5,983 nucleotides of DNA from Clostridiales bacterium (GTDB lineage: Bacteria; Bacillota; Clostridia; Oscillospirales; Oscillospiraceae). The notes beneath the pieces were generated by a model. The model worked only from the letters and a program-made list of their open reading frames with translations, searched no databases and had not been told where the DNA came from. Positions within the stretch are counted from its first letter, which is position 1; each line of letters opens with the position of its first letter. The stretch spans positions 1-5,983 of the forward strand of contig SFIL01000064.1 in the NCBI GenBank assembly GCA_004556205.1. The letters are read 5' to 3'. The position numbers were made by a program, and so were the translations under genes. Shown piece after piece: positions 1 through 5,983 of the stretch.

Positions 1-1
1 C

Positions 2-160
2 TACGACGAAAACGATGAACTTGTCTCTCAGGTACAGACTTGGAGTGTTGAAAGCTATATTGCTGACATTCTCGGCAGAAGCACGACATCCGATACAACC
101 AGAGTGCTGCTGGAGAACATGATCAAGTACGGTGACGCCGCTGCTGCATACCTTAACTGA
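2..160 (+). CDS. C-terminal end of an upstream, probably secreted protein (partial, 5' truncated)
   Basis: Fifty-two codons and a TGA stop are readable in one frame from the left edge. The visible tail contains WSVESYIADIL and then MIKYGDAAAAYL just before the stop. From memory, this pattern (a YS-V-x-x-Y segment, then about 25 residues later an L-x-x-M-x-x-YG-x-A-A-x-x-Y ending) recurs at the C-termini of large secreted or surface proteins of Clostridia, but I cannot name the domain. The enzymatic or binding part lies outside the window, so no function can be given. It lies 358 bases upstream of the protease gene on the same strand. A weak hairpin followed by a T run overlaps its stop, so the two genes are probably separate transcription units. 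Confidence is high that this is coding and low for any family assignment. Confidence 0.7.
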   Translation, partial: YDENDELVSQVQTWSVESYIADILGRSTTSDTTRVLLENMIKYGDAAAAYLN

Positions 161-177
161 TCCGCGAGTTAATTTTT
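153..177 (+). terminator. weak candidate intrinsic terminator overlapping the upstream stop codon
   Basis: TTAACT (153-158) and AGTTAA (167-172) form a perfect 6-bp inverted repeat with an 8-base loop, followed directly by five T (173-177). The TGA stop (158-160) lies partly inside the stem. The stem is A+T-rich and short, so termination would be weak at best. The position, right at the gene end and before a 358-base spacer, is the main argument in favour. Confidence 0.3.
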
Positions 178-243
178 ACTTGTTTCAAAGGAATGCAACG
201 AAGGAATCTCTGAATGAATCGCCTACATTCTGTTCCCACCTGA

Positions 244-298
244 ATATTAGCCGTTTTTGCGCTCGATTCGGGCGAGTACAGTGAAAAAATGCCAATAT
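244..298. repeat. long imperfect inverted repeat (hairpin) in the spacer
   Basis: The arms at 244-258 and 284-298 pair: ATATT (244-248) with AATAT (294-298), GC (250-251) with GC (291-292), and TTTTT (254-258) with AAAAA (284-288), with small internal mismatches at 249, 252 and 253. A second short stem, CTCG (262-265) with CGAG (273-276), sits in the loop. There is no T run after the 3' arm, so it does not look like a terminator for the plus strand. Function unknown. Confidence 0.4.
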
Positions 299-327
299 AC
301 GTCTGTATTTCTGTTCCATTTCCCGAA

Positions 328-348
328 TAAGGGTAGACTGCCCCCTTA
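328..348. repeat. short inverted repeat in the spacer
   Basis: TAAGGG (328-333) and CCCTTA (343-348) are perfect reverse complements separated by a 9-base loop. It is one of a cluster of three hairpins in this spacer. No T run follows, and there is no recognisable operator family. Confidence 0.3.
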
Positions 349-391
349 ATCAGTTTGTGGAAAGCTTTCACCTGGCGATGGTAAGTGCATA

Positions 392-430
392 CAGATTCTC
401 GTACCGCTTTGGTAGTGCGGATTAAATCTG
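392..430. repeat. nested inverted repeat in the spacer
   Basis: CAGATT (392-397) pairs with AATCTG (425-430), and inside it CCGC (404-407) pairs with GCGG (417-420), giving a two-step stem-loop. It lies about 35 bases upstream of the candidate promoter. It could be a regulatory structure or part of a dispersed repeat; the sequence alone does not decide. Confidence 0.35.
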
Positions 431-463
431 AGGTTACTAACAGCTTCGGCAACAAGATGGAAA

Positions 464-492
464 TAGACACGACTGGTTGTTGTGCCTATGAC
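464..492 (+). promoter_or_regulatory. candidate sigma-70/sigma-A type promoter of the protease gene
   Basis: TAGACA (464-469) matches the -35 consensus TTGACA at five of six bases. After a 17-base spacer, TATGAC (487-492) matches the -10 consensus TATAAT at four of six. Transcription would start near 499-500, leaving a short leader that still contains the AGGAGG ribosome-binding site at 506. No TG extension precedes the -10. This is a consensus match by eye only. Confidence 0.35.
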
Positions 493-505
493 TAAACTCT
501 ATTAT

Positions 506-511
506 AGGAGG
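506..511 (+). promoter_or_regulatory. ribosome-binding site AGGAGG of the protease gene
   Basis: A perfect AGGAGG sits seven bases before the ATG at 519. With the signal peptide that begins at that ATG, it fixes the start codon and predicts strong initiation. Confidence 0.9.
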
Positions 512-518
512 ATACCTA

Positions 519-590
519 ATGAAAAAAATTCTTGCTCTACTGTTAGCGGTTGTTATGCTGCTGACAGTGCTTCCTGTCGGTGTATTCGCT
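519..590 (+). other. Sec signal peptide (residues 1-24)
   Basis: MKK is followed by a 13-15 residue hydrophobic core rich in Leu and Val, a PVG turn, and VFA before Glu-Asn. This fits signal peptidase I cleavage after Ala24. It directs the protease out of the cell and supports the start at 519. Confidence 0.9.
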
Positions 591-1460
591 GAGAATGCAG
601 ACGATACGGGAGAAGCGGTATCTGTTCCCACAGGGATCAATGCAGATGCTGCAACTGCGCTGATCGGCGCGGTCAAGTCAGACGCGAAAGCGCTTGAAGC
701 GCAAGAAAATGAGATCGACCCGGATACGAAGGTCACGGTCATCGTTGTGCTTGATGAGTCGGAAATTCCCACGGACGGGAGACCCACAAGAGCGGCGCAG
801 AACCGCATGCTTAAGCAGCAGGCCGCAGTACAAAAGGAGATATCAGAGGCAGTTCTTGCGGGGAAGCCTGTGCAGGTTGAAAACAGCTACTGCACGCTGA
901 CAAACGGCTTCTCTACGACCGTCACTTATGGTCAGCTTCAGGAGATCCGCAAGCTTGACAGCGTGAAGTCTGCGTTTATTGCGCCACATTTTGAGGTCGA
1001 ACCGAATATGGCAACCAGTAACGGCATGGTCGGCGGCGGCATGGCAAATACCACCGGTTTCAACGGCGAGGGCATGGTTATTGCCATCTTGGACACCGGT
1101 ATTGACCTCGACCATGAAATCTTTGCCGCCGCGCCCGCTTCGCCTCGTATGACGCAGGCGGATGTGCAGGCTGCACTCGACCAGTACGATTTGCACTGCG
1201 AGGCGGATGTCCCGTCCATCGGTGCGTCTACCCTCTATTACAGCGCGAAGATTCCTTTCCAGTTTGACTACGGCGACCATGACGCCGATGGCAACCCCAC
1301 GGAGGGCGGCGAGCATGGCACCCATGTTGCCGCTACTGCTGCGGGCAACGAAGGCGTGAAGGAGAACTTCAGCGGTGTTGCGCCGCAGATGCGGTCAATA
1401 TGTCCCTCGGTTCCGTTTGCGGCTTTATTGATTATGAAACGGAAGATGAATGGGTCATGA
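519..1460 (+). CDS. N-terminal fragment of the S8 protease: signal peptide, propeptide, Asp/His half of the active site
   Basis: This 313-codon frame begins with a Sec signal peptide (residues 1-24: charged MKK, a leucine/valine-rich core, likely cleavage after VFA). Residues about 67-162 resemble the inhibitor I9 propeptide: a V-x-V-I-V-V-L strand, a charged helix, then NGFSTTV and a SVKSAF strand. The S8 fold starts near residue 184, with catalytic Asp192 in LDTGID and His266 in GGEHGTHVA. An insertion of about 55 residues between Asp and His is usual in this family. Homology stops at GVAPQ (residues 286-290). The last 23 residues, up to the TGA at 1458-1460, are out-of-frame translation. 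The fragment lacks the oxyanion Asn and the Ser and cannot be proteolytic. Start chosen from AGGAGG plus signal peptide. Confidence 0.85.
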   Translation: MKKILALLLAVVMLLTVLPVGVFAENADDTGEAVSVPTGINADAATALIGAVKSDAKALEAQENEIDPDTKVTVIVVLDESEIPTDGRPTRAAQNRMLKQQAAVQKEISEAVLAGKPVQVENSYCTLTNGFSTTVTYGQLQEIRKLDSVKSAFIAPHFEVEPNMATSNGMVGGGMANTTGFNGEGMVIAILDTGIDLDHEIFAAAPASPRMTQADVQAALDQYDLHCEADVPSIGASTLYYSAKIPFQFDYGDHDADGNPTEGGEHGTHVAATAAGNEGVKENFSGVAPQMRSICPSVPFAALLIMKRKMNGS

Positions 1461-2400
1461 ATCTCATTGATGTTTTTAACCGCACCGGTGAGAGCGGCAT
1501 CTGCATGGCTGTTGCAGTCGGTAATGACTATTCCGCCGCGTATAACAACAACTACGGCGGCAAGGCACTTGCCTCTAATCCTGACTATGGCAACGCGGGT
1601 GAGCCGTCTACTTATGACGAATCTCTGTCAGTTGCAGCTGTTGAAAACGCAGGCATGGTTTCACCCTATATTACCGTCGGTGGCAGAAACATCGCCTATT
1701 ATGACGGCTACGACGGCACAACGCAGGAGATCACGACCGAATACGCATTCCGCACCATCGCCGGTCTCGGCTCTCTGGAGTATGTCTTTATTGACGGCTA
1801 CGGCACGGCAGAGGATTTTGAAGGACACGACCTCAGAGGCAAGATCGCAGTTGTCTCCCGCGGCGGCGGACTCTATTATGAGACGAAATGCAATAACGCC
1901 AGTGCAGCCGGTGCAATTGGTCTGATCGTCTATAACGACCGACCCGGCATGGTCTATATGTCCATTGAGTCTTGGACGATCCCCATTGCTTTCATCTCAC
2001 AGTCAGACGGCGCATATCTTGGAAAACAGAGTGACAAGCACCTGACCATTGCAAAGCAAGATGCGTTGGTTACCTCGCCCGTGGCAGGTATGTGCGACTT
2101 CTCCTGCTGGGGCGCGACGAGTGAGTTGACACTCAAGCCTGAAATAACCGCGCCCGGTGGTAACATCTATTCCGCCGTTCCCGGTAATGGCTATGAACTG
2201 ATGTCCGGCACCTCTATGGCCTCTCCTCATGTCGCAGGCGGCATGGCAATTGTACTGCAAGCCCTCAAGGCAAAGGGACTCGCAGCAGATGCAGGCGAGG
2301 CGAAGGATCTCGTTGATACGCTTCTGATGTCCACTGCTGCAATCATTTATGACGGCGACACGCCCGTCTCCCCGCGCAAGCAGGGAGCCGGTTTAATGAA
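1020..2400 (+). other. S8 peptidase catalytic region (split by the deletion)
   Basis: Aspartate box LDTGID (Asp codon 1092-1094), histidine box EHGTHVA (His 1314-1316), oxyanion-hole box AVGN (Asn 1523-1525) and serine box GTSMASPHVAGG (Ser 2213-2215) occur in the canonical S8 order. They are followed by QGAGLMN, the usual closing motif before the Fn domain. The only gap is at 1380-1391, where the core strand and helix between GVAP-x-AQL and NMSLGS are absent. Confidence 0.9.
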
Positions 2401-5400
2401 CATCAATGCCGCGGCGTCTGCCGAGGCGTACATTACGGTGGATGGTATGGAGCGACCGAAGATGGAATTGGGCGATGACGTTGATTGCACCGGTGTTTAT
2501 ACCCTTTCTTTCAATGTCCATAATCTTACAAACGAGACACGATACTACACGGCAGTTCCGATTGTCCTGACGGACGGTACGGAAGAGAAGAACGGCGCTG
2601 TCGTGATGACAGAAACGGATGTCCCGCTTGCACATACCTACACGACCAATTTTGAGAACGATCTTGTAGTTGTCCCCGCGAACAGCACTGTACCCGTTAC
2701 GATCACTGTAACCCTGACCAATCCTGAGGCGACGCTGGCTGCCTTTGAAAACGGCGCGTTTGTCGAAGGTTGGGCGGTACTCGACGCAGCAAATGCCGAT
2801 GGCAGCGTGAACGAAGACGGAACAGATCTCAATGCGCCCTTCCTCGCGTTCTACGGCGACTGGACAAAGGCTCCGATGATCGACAGTGCCTTCTGGTGGG
2901 ACGCAATCGAGAGCGAGGAAACCTCCGCGCAGGTGTATAATAATGAAGCCCTCCTCGGCTCCATGGAAAACACTTATGTCTCCTATCTCGGCGATAACAA
3001 CTATGACTACACTATTAAGTATCTCGCTGATCGCAACGCTATTTCTCCGAACGGTGATGATTTCCAAGATAGTCTTACATGGGTCTATACCGGACTCTTG
3101 CGCAGTGCAAGACGGTTCTCATATACCATTACAGGCGAGGATGGCACGGTCTATTATGAAAAGTCCATCGACTATGAGGTAAAGTCCGTTTACGATAGCA
3201 AATACTATTCCATTGTTCCTGCAGGTGCCATCAGTGACTACGGTGACACCATTGACCCGTGGTACGGCACAGATAAGTTAGGTTCTTCGCTCCCGAGCGG
3301 CACCAAGGCGACGGTTACGATCACCGCTGAGCCGATGTATGACAAGCATCCGTCGAACAATGTCCGCTCGAGCTGGTCGTTCCCGATCACAATTGATACC
3401 GAAGCACCTGAAGTGCTGGATATGACCGTCCGCGAGGCGGAGGGACGCTTCTACGCAACTATCACGGTGCGGGATAATGAATATGTCGCAGCTGTTGTTC
3501 TGACCGATGCGAAGTATGACAAGGAATTCACTGTTACCGGTGTGGGTGAGCTTGAGGCAGGGAAGACCACTGTCCTTGAGGACATCGACATCACCGGCTA
3601 CGGCGAGACCATCGGCGTGGTCGTCCATGACTACGCAGGCAACACCAAGACTTACTATCTGCGCGCAAAGGGCAACACCGATGACTATGCAGAGGTCGAA
3701 GTGACTGACGATATGGTGCTCTATTCCGAGAACTTTGACAACGCGTGGCTCCCTGCGGGTTGGAGCGTTGAATCAAAGTCCGGCGCACCGAAGACATGGT
3801 ATCGCGACAAATACAACATGGCGGCCATTGACCCCGACGAGGTTTACAATCAGAATGAGTGGCTCTTCACGCCGTCTTATGATCTCTCTGGGCAGTCAAC
3901 GCCCACACACATGGTCTTTGACTTTGAAACAAGCTATACCTTCTGTGTGCAGTATCCGCATTTTAATGTGAATGTTTATGCCTCAAAGGATAACGGCGCC
4001 ACCTGGGAATCTATTTGGAACCTGCACGACTCCGGTCTTTACTCCGACTGGACGAGAACGCAGGCAAAGGTCGTGATCCCGGACGATTACCAGGGCTGCA
4101 ACAATGTCCGCTTCGCCTTTGTTTACACGGGCGATACAGGAGGCGCACAGTTTGCCTTCGATAATATGCGCATCTACAAGGATCGCGCGGAGGACTATAT
4201 TGCCGTGACCGCTTCTGCGGGTGAAAACGGTACGATCTCCCCCGAGGGCAGAACGCTTGTCAGAAAGGGCACTTCCAAAACCTTTACCGCTATTCCGAAC
4301 GAAGGCTATGAGGTTGCGAGCATGGTTGTTGACGGCACGGATCTCGGCGCAATCGGCTACTATACCTTTGAGACGGTCGGCGTCGATCACACGATTGATG
4401 TAAGCTTCCAACCCATCTCCGCGCAGAGCGGTTACACCGTAAAGGCGGAAGCTACTGAGGGAGGCATCGTCACGCCGAGCGGCACGATCAGCGTCGGTGC
4501 AGGCGAGAGCAAAGCCTTTGATTTCAAGGCGGACGAGGGCTATCAGCTCGTTGCTGTCCGCGTCAACGGCAGAAAGGTCACAGCGACCGAGAGCTATACG
4601 TTGGAAAACATTGACCAAAACTACTATCTGCTTGCCAAGTTTGAAAAGATACCCGAGACACCTGAGGTTCTCTTTGAACAGGACTTCGAGGATACGACCT
4701 TCCCGCCCGAGGGTTGGAGTATCCTTGGCGGCAGCGAAACATGGCGTCGGTACAGCTATTACTACCTGAATAAAACGCAGAACGCCTATATTTCTGCAGG
4801 TGAAGCCGCGCAGGATGAGCGCCTTGTTTCCCCGAGCGTTGATCTTACCGGTGCTGAGGATACCAATTTGGAATTCGACTATGCGTATCCGTACTACGGA
4901 TTGAAGCGCAACGAGTTCACGTTCACTTTAGAAGCTTCCACTGATGCTGGCACAACATGGACAACCATTTGGGACGCAAAGGATACACTGGAGGATTCGC
5001 TCTCAGGCTATGTCGTTACCGATCGTGCCTTCGTGACACTTCCGACAGAGCTTTGTGTAAGCAACGTCATTTTCGCATGGCGCTATACCAGAGCTGCAGG
5101 TGATAATTACGGCATCGCCGCCATCGACAATATCAAGCTTGAGGCAACGGGCGTGAATACCGACATCGCGGGTCAGGCAAAGATCACTGCGACAGCAGGT
5201 GAGGGCGGCATTATCACACCGAGTGGCAGAGTCTACGTCACGGAGGGAGAGGATCAGACCTTCACCATTACGCCGGTGGTCGGCTTTGCCATTGAAGATG
5301 TCCTTGTGGATGGAGTCAGTGTTGGCGCGGTGGACTCCTACACCTTCACAAATGTAACGGGAACGCACACCATTTCCGCCTCCTTTAAGGTTTCGTCCAG

Positions 5401-5983
5401 CACACCGGGCGTGATCTTTGAGAACGATTTTGAGGACAGCATCTTCCCGTCGCGCGGTTGGAGCGTGAAATCGCTCGGCTTCGGCAGCAATACTTGGGAG
5501 CAAGGTACTTTCAGTTATGTGAGCGGCACAAAGGTCGCACTGGTTCTCAACGAATATGAGGACTGGTCGAATGCACCGAAGCAGAATGAGCTTCTGATCT
5601 CTCCGACGGTCGATCTGACTGGCATCGAGCCGGCGCTGGAGTTTGACTATGCCTTTGGCAGATATGATCTTTTCAATGGTACGATCTCGCTGACGCTGGA
5701 AGCTTCCTTGGACGGCGGCGAGACATGGACAAAGATTTGGGATGCGAGTACGCTCGAAAACAATGGATATCTATATCAGTCCGGTCATGCGGAAGTTGAG
5801 ATTCCCGCTTTCTATTGCAAGGACGGCGTAAGCTTCGCCTTCCGTTATACAAAACAGAACGGATATGAGGGTGAAAAAGCAGGCATTGATAATGTCAAGC
5901 TCGTAGATCCCTCTGCGCTGTGCGAGCATCCGACGACTGAGATTCGCAATGCACGCACTGCAACCTGCACGGAGGACGGCTAC
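1382..5983 (+). CDS. C-terminal fragment of the S8 protease: oxyanion Asn, PA domain, catalytic Ser, Fn-like, J and B modules (open at the right edge)
   Basis: This frame is stop-free for 1,534 codons and continues past the window. Recognisable protein starts at ADAVNMSLGS, just after 1384, and has no native start codon. It carries AVGN (oxyanion Asn, 1523-1525), a PA-like insert, GTSMASPHVAGG (Ser codon 2213-2215), Fn-like domains and the repeated J and B modules. In-frame ATGs occur at 1400 (no ribosome-binding site seen) and 1457. The latter overlaps the stop of the N-terminal fragment as ATGA, so termination-reinitiation could express it, but without a signal peptide it would stay in the cytoplasm. 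The length and integrity of the frame show it was under selection until very recently. Whether it is expressed cannot be judged from sequence. Confidence 0.8.
1787..2027 (+). other. PA (protease-associated) domain inserted in the catalytic domain
   Basis: Between the oxyanion Asn and the catalytic Ser lies a segment containing DLRGKIAVVSRG, then a stretch ending KCNNASAAGAIGLIVYND, then IPIAFIS. This matches the PA pattern of C5a-peptidase and lactocepin enzymes: a GKI-V-RG strand, an A-x-x-AGA-x-G helix, and a final IP strand. In such enzymes the insert is thought to influence substrate access. Boundaries are approximate. Confidence 0.75.
2456..2863 (+). other. Fn3_5-like (C5a peptidase Fn1) domain
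   Basis: Directly after the catalytic domain comes a beta-rich module with YTLSFNVHNLTNETRYY and VPVTITVTL strands, closed by PFLAFYGDW (2837-2863). Closely similar 'PF-x-GFYGDW' closings are characteristic of the Fn1 domain in C5a-peptidase-like S8 enzymes. It packs on the protease and supports the subfamily call. Confidence 0.7.
2864..3670 (+). other. further Fn-like beta domains of the C5a-peptidase architecture
   Basis: The segment contains ISPNGDD (3041-3061), like the 'SPNGDG' motif of lactocepins, then SWSFPITIDTEAPEV (3371-3415), and then a domain ending VVVHDYAGNTKTYYL. The DTxAPxV and DYAGN motifs are common in the Fn2/Fn3 modules of this protease group. I infer two beta-sandwich domains with a break near 3392. 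Exact families would need a profile search. Confidence 0.6.
3719..4180 (+). repeat. choice-of-anchor J (cleaved-adhesin-like) domain, copy J1
   Basis: Landmarks in order: NFDNAWLPAGWSV, NEWLFTPSYDLSG, VYASKDNGATWESIWNL, FAFDNMRIY. These are the usual signposts of the domain: a first strand with F-x-x-x-x-x-P-x-GW, a W/L-x-SPxxDLSG, a S-x-D-x-G-x-TW, and a closing DN-x-x-I. Such modules in extracellular proteins are thought to bind carbohydrate or protein. This is the most divergent of the three copies. Confidence 0.75.
4199..4417 (+). repeat. bacterial B-repeat (InlB-like divergent repeat), copy B1
   Basis: About 73 residues with SAGENGTISPEG, then KTFTAIPNEGYEVASMVVDG, then YYTFETV and a closing HTIDVSF. 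This is the 'G-G-x-I-x-P-x-G ... F-x-x-x-P-x-x-GY-x-V-x-x-V-x-V-DG' pattern of small surface beta repeats. It immediately precedes copy B2. Confidence 0.75.
4433..4651 (+). repeat. bacterial B-repeat, copy B2
   Basis: Same pattern as B1: ATEGGIVTPSG, KAFDFKADEGYQLVAVRVNG, SYTLENI, YYLLAKF. It starts 234 bases after B1 and exactly 744 bases before B3. Confidence 0.75.
4667..5143 (+). repeat. choice-of-anchor J domain, copy J2
   Basis: Landmarks: DFEDTTFPPEGWSI, DERLVSPSVDLTG, LEASTDAGTTWTTIWD, IAAIDNIKLE. It resembles J3 more than J1 at every landmark. Confidence 0.8.
5177..5392 (+). repeat. bacterial B-repeat, copy B3
   Basis: TAGEGGIITPSG, QTFTITPVVGFAIEDVLVDG, SYTFTNV and HTISASF repeat the B pattern. 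With the following J3 it forms a B-J unit, duplicate of the B2-J2 unit. Confidence 0.75.
5411..5905 (+). repeat. choice-of-anchor J domain, copy J3
   Basis: Landmarks: DFEDSIFPSRGWSV, NELLISPTVDLTG, LEASLDGGETWTKIWD, AGIDNVKLV. It starts exactly 744 bases (248 codons) after J2. Confidence 0.8.
5921..5983 (+). other. start of a Cys/His repeat module (C-x-H ... ATCTE-x-GY), cut by the window edge
   Basis: The last 21 codons contain CEHPTTEIRNAR followed by TATCTEDGY. From memory, clostridial secreted proteins often carry repeats of the form C-x-H-x-x-TE-x-RNA-x-x-ATCTE-x-GY followed by a Cys pair (C-x-x-CG), possibly binding a metal or forming disulfides. Only the first half is visible, so the module and any anchor (sortase motif, SLH, dockerin) lie to the right. 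Confidence 0.55.

Larger units (their letters stand above)
161..518. other. intergenic spacer with several imperfect hairpins; no supported gene
   Basis: This stretch is more A+T-rich than the genes: about 42% G+C by hand count over 181-300, against about 57% over 1081-1140. It holds three inverted-repeat structures (244-298, 328-348, 392-430), a 10-bp palindrome GAAAGCTTTC (360-369), and a GC-TTCG-GC mini-hairpin near 443-450. The minus strand is open for 105 codons (470-153), but I recognise no protein family in it. The plus strand has stops in the frames I read. The concentration of folded segments would fit a dispersed non-coding repeat or a structured RNA, but nothing here proves either. 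The last 60 bases hold the promoter and ribosome-binding site of the protease gene. Confidence 0.5.
519..5983 (+). pseudogene. secreted S8 subtilisin-like protease, C5a-peptidase/lactocepin type, interrupted by an out-of-frame deletion; 3' end beyond the window
   Basis: Two adjoining reading frames together encode one multidomain extracellular protease of at least about 1,820 residues. Domain order: signal peptide, I9-like propeptide, S8 catalytic domain with PA insert, Fn3_5-like domain, further Fn-like domains, then J-B-B-J-B-J (J = choice-of-anchor J, B = bacterial B-repeat), then a C-x-H / ATCTE motif at the edge. The Asp (codon 1092-1094) and His (1314-1316) are in the first frame; the oxyanion Asn (1523-1525) and Ser (2213-2215) are in the second. 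In the family, GVAP-x-AQL is followed about 35 residues later by GAD-x-x-NMSLGS. Here GVAPQ joins directly to ADAVNMSLGS, so both frame and core sequence are lost. No active enzyme can be made from this allele as written. The rest is undamaged, so the lesion is recent or an assembly error. Family assignment is secure; substrate is unknown. Confidence 0.85.

Noticed and set aside
153..470. Minus-strand 105-codon frame covering the spacer as a real gene
   Set aside because: There is no recognisable domain, no good ribosome-binding site, and it overlaps the upstream stop. I treat it as part of a possible non-coding element instead.
477..505. Alternative promoter TTGTTG (477-482), 17-base spacer, TATTAT (500-505)
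   Set aside because: The -10 fits well, but transcription would start near 512, after the AGGAGG at 506-511, removing the ribosome-binding site from the mRNA.
1380..1400. Programmed ribosomal frameshift joining the two halves
   Set aside because: No slippery heptamer or clear stimulatory structure is seen, and a frameshift would not restore the missing core residues between GVAP and NMSLGS.
1467..1925. Plus-strand 152-codon frame just after the stop at 1460, possibly a separate gene
   Set aside because: It is the original frame of the N-terminal fragment, read past the lesion. Its translation is low-complexity and resembles nothing, while the neighbouring frame gives canonical S8 and PA sequence over the same bases.
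2393..3067. Minus-strand open frame of 224 codons inside the protease gene
   Set aside because: It is antisense to a clearly conserved Fn-like region, matches no family I recognise, and has no convincing ribosome-binding site. It is a by-product of codon bias.
3983..4618. Minus-strand open frame of 211 codons
   Set aside because: It lies antisense to the end of J1 and to B1/B2, where the plus-strand protein is well explained.
5003..5503. Minus-strand open frame of 166 codons
   Set aside because: It is antisense to J2, B3 and J3; there is no independent evidence of coding.

Overview
The window looks like a piece of a Clostridia genome, most likely an Oscillospiraceae/Ruminococcaceae-type gut or rumen bacterium, probably from a metagenome. 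The evidence is the strong AGGAGG ribosome-binding site, a Gram-positive-style signal peptide, moderately high G+C in the coding regions, and a large secreted mosaic protein whose modules (S8 protease with PA insert, Fn3-like domains, choice-of-anchor J domains, bacterial B-repeats, a C-x-H...ATCTE-x-GY motif) are typical of that group. The taxonomic call is an inference from style; no marker gene is present.

Layout: positions 2-160 are the last 52 codons of an upstream gene, whose C-terminus resembles the tail of clostridial secreted proteins. Positions 161-518 are a more A+T-rich spacer with several imperfect hairpins, a weak candidate terminator next to the upstream stop, and a candidate promoter plus an excellent ribosome-binding site just before 519. 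Everything from 519 to the right edge is one very large gene for a secreted C5a-peptidase/lactocepin-like subtilisin (family S8). It runs off the window still open.

The main anomaly is that this gene is broken. The signal peptide, I9-like propeptide, catalytic Asp and catalytic His are read in one frame (519-1460). The oxyanion Asn, PA domain, catalytic Ser and all C-terminal modules are read in another frame, open from about 1382 to 5983 (1,534 codons without a stop). At the junction (about 1380-1391) the protein jumps from GVAPQ straight to ADAVNMSLGS. The roughly 30-36 residues that normally lie between these motifs are missing, so the lesion looks like an out-of-frame internal deletion of 3n+1 bases rather than a simple indel. 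It is either a very recent mutation or an assembly artefact, because nothing else in the gene has decayed.

If intact, the protein would be exported, mature by removal of the propeptide, and cleave proteins outside the cell. The C-terminal J and B modules would act as adhesion, carbohydrate- or protein-binding, or spacer domains. No CRISPR, tRNA, rRNA, transposase or phage gene was seen, and I did not find a convincing novel multi-gene system.
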